From contig NC_079882.1 of NCBI RefSeq assembly GCF_029227915.1, forward strand, positions 24,371,001 to 24,435,000: a stretch of DNA of 64,000 nt. The letters run 5' to 3'. The stretch is from Hydractinia symbiolongicarpus. Lineage: Eukaryota; Cnidaria; Hydrozoa; Anthoathecata; Hydractiniidae. The translations under genes were made by a program, and so were the position numbers. Positions 23,980 to 32,636 of this stretch are shown here, piece after piece; position 1 is the first letter of the stretch, and each line of letters starts with the position of its first letter. The notes beneath the pieces are model-generated. The model was not told the DNA's origin, did not search any database, and saw nothing but the letters and a program-made list of their open reading frames with translations.

Positions 23980-24732
23980 ATGGATGGAACCAAGAGCTGT
24001 CAAAAATGTAAACAATTTTTATCCCCGGACAGTTTCAGGGTCAACCGTAACAGTCAAACTACAAAGACATGTATCAAATGCGTGGATAAAGTAAGGGATT
24101 CGCAAGAACGCAATAGGTGCCATCATCAAAGGCAGAGATCCAAGTTCAAGGAATGCGGTGGAAGTGAAATATGCAACCATAAAAAATATAGGGCATATTG
24201 CAAGGAGTGTGGCGGAAGTCAAATATGCCCCCATCAAAGGGTTAGGGTCGAATGTAAGGACTGTAAAGGAAGTGGGGTTTGTAAGCATGGAAGACAGAGG
24301 GTCTATTGCAAAGACTGTAAGGAAAGTTATTTTTTCCACCATGAAAAGCTAAGGAGGAATTGCGCCATTTGCGACCCTTCCGGGCATCTGACCGGTGTCG
24401 TAGGAAATCAAACCCGTTACGCCCTGAAAGGAAACAAGGAGCTCAGTTCCCGGGAATATCTCGGGTGCGACATGGCTACACTGAGGACCCATATCGAAGC
24501 CAAATTTTCTGAGGGGATGACCTGGGACAACCATGGAGAGTGGCATATATATCATAAAATCCCGCTTAAATACAAGGAAAATGGCAATGCCCCATCTCTT
24601 GCAGAGGTAGCGAAAAGGCTACACTACACCAATACTCAACCTATATGGGCAAGTGAAAATATTTCCAAGGGTTTGTGGTGGCTCTTCCAATATGTCTCGG
24701 AAGAGCCACCACAAACAATAAAATGGATATAA
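23980..24732 (+). CDS. Zinc-repeat protein fused to an HNH-type nuclease domain
   Basis: From the ATG at 23980 (an upstream ATG at 23947 adds 11 residues) it encodes about 250 aa. First comes a C-x2-C ... C-x2-C finger (CQKCKQF ... CIKC), then about five tandem units of roughly 19 residues with the pattern C-x-H-x5-C-x2-C-x-G-S. The C-terminal domain has the spacing of phage and giant-virus HNH nucleases: MTWDNHGEWHIYHKIPL, then LHYTNTQPIWASENISKG. The usual H-x-D-H is H-I-Y-H here, so the central Asp is Tyr and catalysis is doubtful. The frame is open throughout. The last 20 or so codons are encoded by an 18-bp perfect hairpin (24671-24716). A shorter relative without HNH lies on the minus strand at 27998-28451. 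The likely role is DNA binding or processing. Confidence 0.75.
   Translation: MDGTKSCQKCKQFLSPDSFRVNRNSQTTKTCIKCVDKVRDSQERNRCHHQRQRSKFKECGGSEICNHKKYRAYCKECGGSQICPHQRVRVECKDCKGSGVCKHGRQRVYCKDCKESYFFHHEKLRRNCAICDPSGHLTGVVGNQTRYALKGNKELSSREYLGCDMATLRTHIEAKFSEGMTWDNHGEWHIYHKIPLKYKENGNAPSLAEVAKRLHYTNTQPIWASENISKGLWWLFQYVSEEPPQTIKWI
24671..24716. repeat. Perfect 18-bp-arm hairpin at 3' end of HNH gene
   Basis: GTTTGTGGTGGCTCTTCC and its exact inverse flank a 10-nt loop. It overlaps the end of the HNH frame and stops 6 nt before the next ATG (24723). It could work as a transcription-end or RNA-processing signal, or be an inserted palindrome. Confidence 0.85.
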
Positions 24733-25216
24733 GATGTTGTCGCGTATGTAAACAGCTATTACCCCCGCACAAATTTAAAATTAGGGGTAATACTTTAACG
24801 AAAAGTTGCATAGACTGCCTTAATAAAGCTAAAAAAAGGCGGGCTGTAGCAAATAGAGATACTGAGGATGTTGAAATAGAGCCCCTTGCTATTGATCGGG
24901 AAATTAGAGGTGTTCAACGGGATTAAAATTACTTGATTCTCTACGACCTACTCACATACAGGATTTTAAGTCAATATACCGAACTTATTGGGGATGGTCC
25001 CGAGAAGGCAAGGCTTGTTGGAGGTACCGCAATGCATTGCGATGCCTGCAAGGTAAATTAACATATACTACATCACCCCTCGAACACAAGGTCCGAGAGA
25101 CTAAGCTCTGCCCTGCATGTCGAGGGTCCTTGGTGAATGACCACGGGGGTACATGGGTATGTGGGTCATACTTTGGAGTACACCCGAAGGTGAGTAATAG
25201 TAAATGGATGCTTTAG
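24723..25216 (+). pseudogene. Polinton zinc-finger/zinc-ribbon protein, frameshifted
   Basis: The ATG at 24723 overlaps the end of the HNH gene. The first 68 codons carry a C-x2-C...C-x2-C finger (CRVCKQLLPPHKF ... CIDC) like the N-terminus of the two zinc-repeat proteins. The frame stops at 24926, but a second frame continues without a break from about 24915 to 25216 and encodes a Trp/Arg-rich block and a zinc ribbon (LCPACRGSL ... WVCGSY). The second C-x2-C appears damaged, with Tyr in place of the last Cys. This could be one frameshifted gene or two overlapping ones. The 3' end overlaps the ATPase start by 13 nt. A role in late transcription or nucleic-acid binding is conceivable, without direct proof. 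Confidence 0.5.
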
Positions 25217-25708
25217 AAGAGTCCCACACGGCAATATTTATAGGTACGACGTTTTGCAGTAAGACGCAACGTGTTTTGGACCTGCTTGAGCATGAGTATA
25301 GGGCAAAGTATCACAATATAGTGATACTTTGCCCTACCCCACGGTGGAATAGGACATACCTAGAGAGGGCCTCACTTTAGAAAGACCCCTATGTATTTCT
25401 GATAGACCCCGTGGACCAACTTCTCGAATGGATCCAAAAATTATCCTCATTATTGGCAGGCGAAGAAAGTCTCTTCATAGTCGATGATTGTATAGCGAAC
25501 GAGGATTTCGATAAACGTCGACAATTCCTACAGAATGCATAGTTTGTGGCTACTCACGCAGAGCTACACTGCTCTCCCCAAGAATCTGAGGAGGCAAAAC
25601 AAACAGCTCTTCCTCTGGTACCCACATGAAAAGTCCGATATGAAAATGATAGACGAGGAAACTAATCTCATCCTGGACTGGGATGAGATCAAAGCTGAGT
25701 TGAAATAA
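25204..25708 (+). pseudogene. Polinton packaging ATPase (FtsK/HerA type), broken
   Basis: Encodes a P-loop at residues 13-22 (IGTTFCSKTQ), where the usual G-x4-GKT has lost its second glycine. The Walker B strand is LFIVDDCIANE, followed by a conserved DKRRQ, and a C-terminal block in a shifted frame holds a sensor-like LLTQSYTALPKNLRRQ. This order is that of the genome-packaging ATPase of Polintons and adenovirus-like relatives with a jelly-roll capsid. Defects are a TAG after the first 57 codons (25375), a frameshift with a small deletion around 25535-25545 before the sensor block, and a 14-bp perfect hairpin (25301-25334) inside the frame. Confidence 0.85.
25301..25334. repeat. Perfect 14-bp-arm hairpin inside ATPase gene
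   Basis: GGGCAAAGTATCAC and its exact inverse surround a 6-nt AT loop, fully inside the ATPase reading frame. Confidence 0.85.
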
Positions 25709-25804
25709 TCAAATCACGCATGCCTATACGTAAGGCTTGAACATCCTCGAACCTGGAAAATCCTTAAATGAATTACTCTGGCTAGGCATCAATATAATAA
25801 AAAC

Positions 25805-26465
25805 ATGTTGTCGCAGATTTCCCTTGAATTTAACAATAGCAAACTACATGCCGTAACTACCAAGGGCCGCTCCTGGACCCGTGCTATGGAAGTAGAACAG
25901 GTTGCACTGGACTACAAAAAAGACACGTCCGATACCATCCGCAATCACTGCAGTCCTGAAAATTACGCCCACAAATGTCAACTAACCAGTTCCCCCGCAG
26001 CGGGGGAACTGGTGCCAACAACCCAGGGCAAGAAGGTTTAGAAAATACTGCTGCAACACGATGTTCCCAAAAATCCGTGATCAAATACAGCGTCAAGCCC
26101 TCGAAGAAAAAGGTATGGAGATTGCCATTCTCGAGAACGATTTTGACAATAGAGATAAGCAACTTGTGGAGGTGGGGTATGAGCTCGAAGTACAGACCCA
26201 GGAAAATGCGAGGATCAAAGAACGGTACGTACCATACGCCCAGGATATAGGGAAAGACAACGTTATCATGATTCATCGAAAGCATAGCGCACAGGATGAC
26301 GACGAATACCATCATCTTTCATATTATTGCACGCGTGTACAAAGGCGCAACTATGGGGTGCTCTGCTACCAGAACGTCAAGGATAATGACTTGAAGCTAT
26401 TGGATTTGGCTGATATATCAACAATAAGCAATTACTCAGCTTTCCGATACCAGATAGACGTCTAG
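25805..26465 (+). pseudogene. Bro-N domain protein in Polinton
   Basis: The N-terminal 60 or so residues follow the Bro-N pattern of insect-virus and phage antirepressor proteins: a small beta start (FNNSKLHAVTTKGRSWTRA), a helix ending VALDYKKDTSDTIRNHC, then the SPENYAHKCQL block. Bro-N domains bind DNA. The frame is broken near 26041-26060, soon after a GC-rich perfect palindrome (25985-26013). A second frame continues (from 26061) with an alpha-helical linker (ALEEKGMEIAILENDFDNRDKQ) and a C-terminal domain with YYCTRVQRRN and later residues to 26465. It is plus-strand, 97 bp after the ATPase, and convergent with integrase. The N-terminal call is moderately firm; the C-terminal domain is unnamed. 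Confidence 0.6.
25985..26013. repeat. Perfect 29-bp palindrome inside Bro-N gene
   Basis: ACCAGTTCCCCCGC and its exact inverse flank a single A. It is the most GC-rich stretch nearby and lies in the coding frame directly before the frameshift. Confidence 0.85.
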
Positions 26466-26476
26466 TCGATATTGAT

Positions 26477-26683
26477 TTGGAAAATGAACCTAATGTCATC
26501 AAAGGCATCGTCTATGGGTACCCATTCTATACCCAACATCCTTTGGATTATGTAAGGGATCCGACTGAAGATGATGATGACGAAATATATTTGAGTGAAG
26601 ATGGTGACGAAATAGATTTGGATGAACCAGAGAAACTCGTAAAAGCATATTACCATTCCTTGATAACCTCTGGCGGTACCTGA
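26477..26683 (+). CDS. Short acidic frame after Bro-N, possibly its C-terminus
   Basis: A 68-codon frame with a very acidic centre (DPTEDDDDEIYLSEDGDEID). It starts 12 nt beyond the stop of the Bro-N second frame and overlaps the 3' end of the integrase gene on the other strand by about 34 nt. It may be a frameshifted tail of the Bro-N gene or a separate small protein. Confidence 0.3.
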   Translation: MENEPNVIKGIVYGYPFYTQHPLDYVRDPTEDDDDEIYLSEDGDEIDLDEPEKLVKAYYHSLITSGGT

Positions 26684-27573
26684 ACATCCTCAGGAATAAG
26701 CATCAACTCTTCCGAGACGAAGCTTCCTTCGGGACCATCCTTTAGGTAGTATAAAAGACGACCACCTGTCACGAATTTATATGTCTGTAGGTATGTTTGC
26801 TCAAAAAGGCGTCAGTTGCGCGTCTTTTAGAGTCAACATGCTCCCCCCGATAGAAGTAGAGACCATCATCGGGTAGAGGTTTCTCTTCGGGATATTCTTC
26901 GCTTTTTGCAAGTGGGACATCTTCGAGCTTGATGGCCTTGCCAAGCTTCATCCCGATCATGGAAGTCTTGGCACTAGGCTCGCCAGAGAACAACTCCTGA
27001 ACATCCTGGGGTTTGAATAATCTCTCGGCAAGGACTTTATTGTAGGACTCTACAAAGGCCGTAAACGAATGGTGGTACTTGGTGGTGGCAGTAGTTTCAT
27101 TACGTTGGATTTCAACTCAGAGCCATTATCACATTGGAATGTTTAAGGGTATCGTAAGGGTCCGCGCTTTCTAAATATCCTTCAACATATCCGGGACCTC
27201 GCTAGCTTTCTTCGTTCTTAGGGGCCCCGCTACCTTATAACGTTAAGTCGCGTCAATGCCTGTTAATATGTATTTGTAGGTGTTCCCATACAGCCGATCA
27301 TGGTGATTGTTCAGTAGATCGAATTTGATGCATCTCATTCGATGCTGTAATGGTGAAATGGGGGTAGTCAATACGTTTTGGGCCTCGAATGTGTCGTATC
27401 CACAGGAGTTGCCTACTAAGCCAATGAGTAACCTTGTTCCTGGATAGCCCGGCTTCTAAAGCGAGTAATTTGACGGCCTTTTGACCGACCCACAAATGTT
27501 TCCAGGTATAGTGGATATTGCTTAGCCTTTCAGCCCTCTCCTCTGTAACGATACGTGATGCTGCTTTTGACAT
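26650..27573 (-). pseudogene. Polinton DDE integrase, broken
   Basis: Reads right to left. The N-terminal part has a helix-rich HTH-like region (SRNKVTHWLSRQLLW) and PHFTITASNEMHQI. A frameshift then leads to the first catalytic Asp block (YILTGIDAT near 27250) and VAGPLRTKKASEV. The second Asp block is badly degraded near 27110-27130. The Glu block TTKYHHSFTAFVESYNKVLAE is recognisable near 27040-27090, and the C-terminus (KPQDVQELFSGEPSA and onward) continues through 26769 and, after another shift, to 26650. This is the retrovirus-like integrase of Polintons, which joins element ends to host DNA. Stops and frame changes make it inactive. It is convergent with the Bro-N/acidic genes. Confidence 0.8.
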
Positions 27574-27605
27574 GTCTTTATTTATACATGTTAAAACGCA
27601 CGTTT

Positions 27606-27752
27606 TTACAGATACTTGTAAGCCACGAAGCCTAGTAGGGACAATGACCCAACAATAAACGTGAGTTCCCCATCCTGCTGTTGCTTCGAGGGTGTGTAGA
27701 AGTCCTTCAGTTGTGGTGCTTTTTTATCTGAGGCCACATAAAATTTATACAT
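27606..27752 (-). CDS. Polinton 48-aa tail-anchored protein, intact
   Basis: A short intact frame with a hydrophilic N-terminus (MYKFYVASDKK, then PSKQQQDGEL) and one C-terminal membrane helix (FIVGSLSLLGFVAYKYL). It is on the minus strand between integrase and another small membrane gene, with a 33-nt gap to the integrase start. It looks like a tail-anchored virion or membrane protein; no family assigned. Confidence 0.5.
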   Translation of the reverse strand: MYKFYVASDKKAPQLKDFYTPSKQQQDGELTFIVGSLSLLGFVAYKYL

Positions 27753-27793
27753 GTCGTTGTCTAGTTCACGAAAGCCGGCCTACCGGCCTTTAT

Positions 27794-27997
27794 TTACCTT
27801 TCTCGTTGCTCGTTGAAGCAATCAAGTTTCTTTTGCATCTTACGTATCCACTCCGCCTAGGCCGTATTTAATCGTTCTATCGCACGGTTATGACGCCTGC
27901 GATCTGCCTCGCCGTGCACCGAGACCTTTGAAAATAGAAAGTTTGTTCCGAAGAAGGCTAGGGCGTTTATTGCCAAAATTACAGCGATCATTGCCAT
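27794..27997 (-). pseudogene. Polinton small N-terminally anchored protein
   Basis: The ATG directly follows the TAA of the zinc-repeat gene with no gap. Encodes a membrane helix at residues 2-22 (AMIAVILAINALAFFG), an Arg/His-rich stretch, then an amphipathic helix, 67 residues in all with one in-frame TAG at codon 47. The abutting stop and start show very compact packing. Confidence 0.5.
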
Positions 27998-28451
27998 TTA
28001 TTTACTCTTCTTGTAGTCTTTGCATCGATACCTTATCCTTTCATGAGGGCATATTTGACTTCCCCCGCACTGTTTGAATATGGATCTTCTCCTTTCATGC
28101 TGGCATATTTGACTTCCCTTACACTCTTTACAGGTGGATCTCACGCTTTTATGGGGACATATTTGACTACCGCCACACTCTTTACACTTGGATCTTATCC
28201 TTTCATGGGGACATATTTAACTACCGCCACCTTCTTTACACTTGGATCTCTGTCTTTGATGAGGACATATTTCACCCACACTCTTTACAGGTGGATCTCA
28301 GCCTTTGAGGGGGGTACTTGTTTTTGGCACGCTGCTGTTTCTTTTTATTTAGCATATGTACATTTTTTGTCGTTTGACCATTTCCTTTGATCCCAAAGTT
28401 GTCCAAAGATAAAAAGTGCTTACATTTTGAGCATCTCCTGTTATCCTCCAT
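27998..28451 (-). pseudogene. Second zinc-repeat protein, no HNH domain
   Basis: On the minus strand the ATG at 28451 opens a finger like that of the HNH fusion gene (CSKCKHFLSLDNFGIKGNGQ against CQKCKQFLSPDSFRVNRNSQ). It then gives about six tandem units of roughly 19 residues ending CKECGGSQICPH. A frameshift after the first unit (near 28276) and a TAA in the second break it; a few cysteines are changed (KEGGGS, FKQCGGS). It lacks the HNH domain. The 5' end overlaps the 3' end of the capsid frame in another phase. It is a clear paralogue of 23980-24732 within the same element, on the opposite strand. Confidence 0.7.
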
Positions 28452-29694
28452 ATTGATTTGTTTTTATCCCTTAGGATATTCAGCTGGCCGTCTTGAAGCA
28501 AATACACGTAAGCTATGAAATCACCGGTTCCGTCGGATTTTTTGGTTATAGGTAAGGTGATACCATCACTTAGACGTTGTAGGGCCCTTCCACTACCATG
28601 CAATCCATGATCAGGAGACGCCCTGAAGTCTACAAACAGGGCGTACCTTTCATTGAAAATTGCCCGATGGTCACGCTGGAGTCATGGCTACCAAAGAGGC
28701 TCACAATCTGCTCAAGGTAACCCTTGGGCAACATGGCATGAGAGTAAAGCTCATTAGGCTCTCCCTCGACGGTGACGCTAACCTTCTCAATCCCGGGGTT
28801 ATAAAACGTTTCGTTGACGCCGGCGTAGGCCTTCACCTTTCCGGGGTCTATGAAGAGAAACGATTTTGAGGAGGTGTCAATTGGATGTTGTAGCTGGTAT
28901 CCGATTTTTCATAGTAAGCACCTTGCTACGGAGTATTCTTTCATACGGCAGGGCCAATCTTGCATACCTCGACATCATGGTTCCTGTCAAGCCTTCATGA
29001 CTGAGCTTGTCAAATTCTAACCTAATGTTATTTATCCCGTACGCGGCATCGGCTGCCTTCGCCGTCGCCCCGGACTCCGTACCCCATCCTTCATGACGTC
29101 AGCATGTCCTGCAAAATGTATTACGAATTGCAATCTGTCGTACAGGCCCGCTGCATAAAAGGGTAGGTCCCTTGTCAGTTCAAACATCTTGCCTAGTGGT
29201 ATGCAGAAAGTGTTGCCATAGGCCGCCACGATTGCTTTCTCCTCATCCGTTTCCACATGACCAGTTGCCTTGACCTGCAGGGCCCGGATAGTCCCGTCGT
29301 TAGGATTGATCCCCTCTAAAACAAGATTGCTGTCCCTATCAAATTTTGGCAGCCACAGGTACCTATATACGGCCAGAATATTATAATCCAGTATGTTTTG
29401 AATTTCGTTGCCGTTCAAAGTGATACGTAGGTTCTTTACTAGGCTTTTACCAATGTTACTGACAATGGTACGTGTCGTGTTGGTCCCCGTCAGCGTCAGG
29501 TCAAAACGAAGCTTGAGACTACCTGGAAAGATGATCTCATTCCTGGATATATTAGGCATATCCACACGCAGGTCCTCGTTCTGGTTGATGGTTGAAGGTA
29601 TAAGGCTTATCTGAACCCTTTGTTTTCGGCTTTTTATACCAAAGAGTTGCTTCATCTCTGCATAGGGGTCTAACGTAGTTCCAAATGCACTCAT
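28349..29694 (-). pseudogene. Candidate Polinton major capsid protein (double jelly roll), frameshifted
   Basis: The start ATG at 29694 is preferred over 29736, which would overlap the divergent gene. The first 220 or so codons are intact and beta-rich, with NLRITLNGNEIQNILDYNI (near 29400), AVYRYLWLPKF, and LPFYAAGLYDRLQFVIHFAG near 29110-29170, features that recall the first barrel of adenovirus-like double-jelly-roll capsids. After a frameshift near 29065 a second region continues (NNIRLEFDKLSHEGLTG, ALPYERIL), then KAYAGVNETFYNPGIE near 28800, and a final frame to about 28349. The total of about 450 residues is shorter than many Polinton capsids. The last 35 or so codons overlap the zinc-repeat gene, so the true end may lie near 28452. 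Confidence 0.65.
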
Positions 29695-29729
29695 ATTTAT
29701 TGTATAAGGGAAATTATTTAAATAAAGGA
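29695..29729. promoter_or_regulatory. Divergent promoter between capsid and coiled-coil gene
   Basis: Only 35 bp, almost all A/T with TATT and TTTAAATAAA elements, separate the capsid ATG (minus, 29694) from the plus-strand ATG (29730). Both transcripts must initiate here or inside the neighbouring gene. Confidence 0.45.
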
Positions 29730-31021
29730 ATGCCACCTAATCCAGTATTTGTACCTGACACTGATATTAATGAGGAGGATGGGGGCCATCCGGATAAGCC
29801 CGATGATACTTTGTCAAAACTCCCTGGAACGCCAAAACTTCCTGGAACATAGGGGCCTTCAACAAAACAACAGCATGGAGATATTTCAGGGCAGAGGCAA
29901 AGGTTACTAAAATTAAAGATCGATGGCCTTCACAATCGTCTTACGGAAAAATTGGGGTTACAGCCTAATGCGAAATATTAGGATATGTTTAGGGAAGACA
30001 AGGGGAATCAACTCATTGAAAAAGAGATAGTGAAAGGTAAAAAAAAGGAAATAGTACTTACGAATCAAGATGGTAGCCTAAAAACTGTGGGTTAGATACA
30101 AACGCTCCTGGGTAGTAATCGCCTGCAAGCCCTGGGGTTTGTGGACTATGTTAACCCAATAAAGGCGGTAAATTTAGGGCCCAGAACCTTCTGAACAGAT
30201 ATAATAAAATAGAGGAGGAGGCTGAACATATTGAAATGGAATCGTTGGATAAGATGGATGAATTTGTAGATGCCACAGAAAGCCTTATACAAGACACTTC
30301 GTTTGTTGGGCCTGATGAAGGTGGTATCACCCCACGTGAAAGAAGGGGACTTAACCTCGAGCTTCAGACGTTAAGGGGTAACTTGAAAAGCCTGAAATAT
30401 AAGATGATCCTATACGACAGCCAGATTAACAAGGCAGAGAGCAGGGTGAAAGAACTTGAAAACCAGAAGGTCGGGGCGGACGAAGGACAGAAGTCTAATC
30501 TTGAAAAGGAGATAAAAAAATTGAAGAAAGAGATTAAGGATCTGAATGAAAAAAAGAAGGTCATAGGGGAAGCACATGGCATACTATCCACTGACAAATA
30601 CCCCCAGCTGAGGCATATTAAGGACGCGCTATTAAAAATCGCTGGAGATAACACAACTCTGCTGGAAAAGCTTCGTATACTCTTCAGGGAACAGGGGATA
30701 ACCATAGCTGGTATAGTCTCTGCTATTGGGCTATTGATAAGCACTATTGTACTCTCTGTTACAGGAAGGGGAGGTGCAGCAGCAGGGGCTGCAGGTGCCG
30801 CAGCTGGTGGTGAAAAAGGCTTTGTGGAGAAACAACTTGAAAGGCTGGGGAACTTCCTGAAATATCTAGCAGGCAAGGCAGGTGCTGCCCTACCAGGAAT
30901 CATTGGTACGGTAGTCTCCTTCCTTCTGAGGGTAGCGTCAACCATTGTTACATACGCGGCAAAACATCTGTACATGGCCATTGCAGGAGCCGCCGGGCTT
31001 GTCGTGTTATACGTGAAATAA
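29730..31021 (+). pseudogene. Polinton long coiled-coil membrane protein
   Basis: The ATG at 29730 opens an N-terminal acidic, proline-rich part with stops at 29848 and later. A frameshift near 30170 joins the region NRYNKIEEEAEH to an intact 261-codon frame from 30236. That frame has a long Lys/Glu coiled coil (about residues 40-115) and then three hydrophobic segments: ITIAGIVSAIGLLISTIVL, ALPGIIGTVVSFLLRVA and MAIAGAAGLVVLYV. An Ala/Gly-rich linker separates the first two. No family is recognised. The architecture would suit a membrane-active structural protein made beside the capsid. Confidence 0.55.
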
Positions 31022-31025
31022 ACCC

Positions 31026-32141
31026 CTATTTTTTTCGTAACCATATATAGGCCAAGATTATACCTACCACTATGGTGATTATTGAGGCCTTGGTATCCTC
31101 ATGTTGGTTTTGTGAGAGTTGGTCAGGTATATCGGGCGTGACATGTATATCAGGAGTATGTATAGGAGATGTAATAGGTGTTATATGCTTGGGTGGTGTG
31201 GTATGCTTTGGATGTATGGGTGGTGTGGTATGCTTTGGAGGTGTAGGTGGTATAGTATGAGGCGTGGCATGCTGAGCAATAGGCTTGTTTTTTAGGTCAA
31301 GCCGTATACCGATCATCGTATTGGCAGGTGCGATCAAAATATTATATTTATACCCGACAATTTTGTCTATACTCCGATTCATATCGGAGGGTAGCATGTA
31401 CACGTGGTGCATGACAGCAAAGTTCACTGGAGTCCTGGCATATTGCAATACCTTCTGGAATTCCGTGATTTCATAGCTTATATTTTTCTGACGTTCTACT
31501 ATAGCCTCTAATTTCTGTACTAGAATCTGCCTTGCTGTATAATTATCGGCACCGGTCCCTAAAAGGGATGCCTTGGCACCTGCTTGTGATCCCAGTAACA
31601 AGACCACGTAAACCCTAATACTCTCACTCAGCTTGGTCAGACCCTCCGATGTTAGACCTTGGCTTGTGGGCATAATAAACTTGGCCCAGTCACCATTAAC
31701 TTGAGGCCACCATCTACCATTCGTGAGTGACGATATGACAGCTTTAAACTTGTATAAGGCATTGGGATCTGCACTGTACTCGCGGTATACCTGTGCATAT
31801 CCAGAGCTCGAGTATGGGTTTTTATACTGTGAGAAGCCATCATCGTAAGGCATGGAGACCTCCATCCTTGCCAGAATACGACGCATGTGATAATAGACGT
31901 GGAATTTAAAAATAGAGTTGATGAGGGGTATGTGCTTGGTACAAATGCCCAGGGCTGTTGTTGCGCAATGGGTGGCGAAATTGACCTGGATATTCCAATA
32001 GTCCAATGCCTGCCCTTTCCAATTCACATTAACAGGATCATCAAGATAGGTTGTTGGAACCTTGATAGCGTACTTCGTGAACTCGGGGAATACCACGGAA
32101 ATATGGAAGTCTGTACTCACGTACAGGTCCTGGTGGTCCAA
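31026..32141 (-). CDS. Polinton conserved-looking 371-aa protein with stalk and tail anchor, intact
   Basis: An unbroken frame, the longest intact gene of the element. Residues 1-280 are globular, with FKFHVYYHMRRILARM and LTSEGLTKLSESIRVYVVLLLG. Residues about 285-345 are a Pro/His/Thr-rich stalk of repeats such as PPKHTTPPIHPKHTTPP. The last 20 form a membrane anchor (IITIVVGIILAYIWL) with a basic end. This head-stalk-anchor plan suggests a surface, spike-like or membrane-tethered structural protein. No homologous family can be named with confidence. It is convergent with the coiled-coil gene (4-bp gap). Preservation among broken neighbours is notable. Confidence 0.6.
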   Translation of the reverse strand: MDHQDLYVSTDFHISVVFPEFTKYAIKVPTTYLDDPVNVNWKGQALDYWNIQVNFATHCATTALGICTKHIPLINSIFKFHVYYHMRRILARMEVSMPYDDGFSQYKNPYSSSGYAQVYREYSADPNALYKFKAVISSLTNGRWWPQVNGDWAKFIMPTSQGLTSEGLTKLSESIRVYVVLLLGSQAGAKASLLGTGADNYTARQILVQKLEAIVERQKNISYEITEFQKVLQYARTPVNFAVMHHVYMLPSDMNRSIDKIVGYKYNILIAPANTMIGIRLDLKNKPIAQHATPHTIPPTPPKHTTPPIHPKHTTPPKHITPITSPIHTPDIHVTPDIPDQLSQNQHEDTKASIITIVVGIILAYIWLRKK

Positions 32142-32155
32142 ATTTGTAACACCAA

Positions 32156-32379
32156 ATGGCCATTTACCCCTCTTACTTTTATACTTTGCCGAGTGATTAT
32201 ATTGATTACTGTTTGTATTGAAAAATGCATATTGTAGACTCCGTGTCAGTGATGGCTATACGGTCGTGATTCATCGACCATTGCAACAGCTCCTAGGCCT
32301 ACCCTACAACCCTGCAAAAAGTATTACACGAAGGGTGATTATGATACCATATATAGAACCGAGATATACCAAAAATTAA
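32156..32379 (+). pseudogene. Small Polinton frame, frameshifted
   Basis: The ATG at 32156 opens MAIYPSYFYTLPSDYID and stops after 22 codons; a second frame continues with LRVSDGYTVVIH, LLGLPYNPAKSI and RRVIMIPYIEPRY to 32379. Codon-like regularity and position, divergent from the 371-aa gene, suggest a former gene, but the function is unknown. Confidence 0.35.
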
Positions 32380-32561
32380 GACTTTAGATTTATTTGTCCA
32401 CAATTAGATGAAGACGACTGCCTTTTGGATGGCAAAAAATCGAAGGTTCTGGCCTTGCTTCCTACCAAGGAATTGACTGCTTGAGAGGATATGTTAACCT
32501 GGACCTTTGATACCCCTGTATACCTTCCACTAAAGGGATCTATTGATCGTCTTGAGTTCAT
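32376..32561 (-). CDS. Small basic Ser-rich frame, 61 aa
   Basis: An intact frame on the minus strand, Ser/Arg/Lys-rich (MNSRRSIDPFSGRYTG ... LPSKRQSSSSN), ending against the 3' end of the previous small gene. It could be a small basic, DNA-condensing type protein; this is inference from composition only. Confidence 0.35.
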   Translation of the reverse strand: MNSRRSIDPFSGRYTGVSKVQVNISSQAVNSLVGSKARTFDFLPSKRQSSSSNCGQINLKS

Positions 32562-32636
32562 GCTGACAGATGTCTACCATCACGAGAAGAACGTCACGTT
32601 TTTTGACATCACAATGCATTTGCTGATAGAATAAAG

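Noticed and set aside
28043-28390. 115-codon plus-strand frame with repeats
   Set aside because: It is the antisense of the minus-strand zinc-repeat gene; its periodicity comes from that gene.
30364-31044. 226-codon minus-strand frame opposite the coiled-coil gene
   Set aside because: It mirrors the plus-strand frame, which has a clear coiled coil and membrane helices; the antisense reading has no domain.
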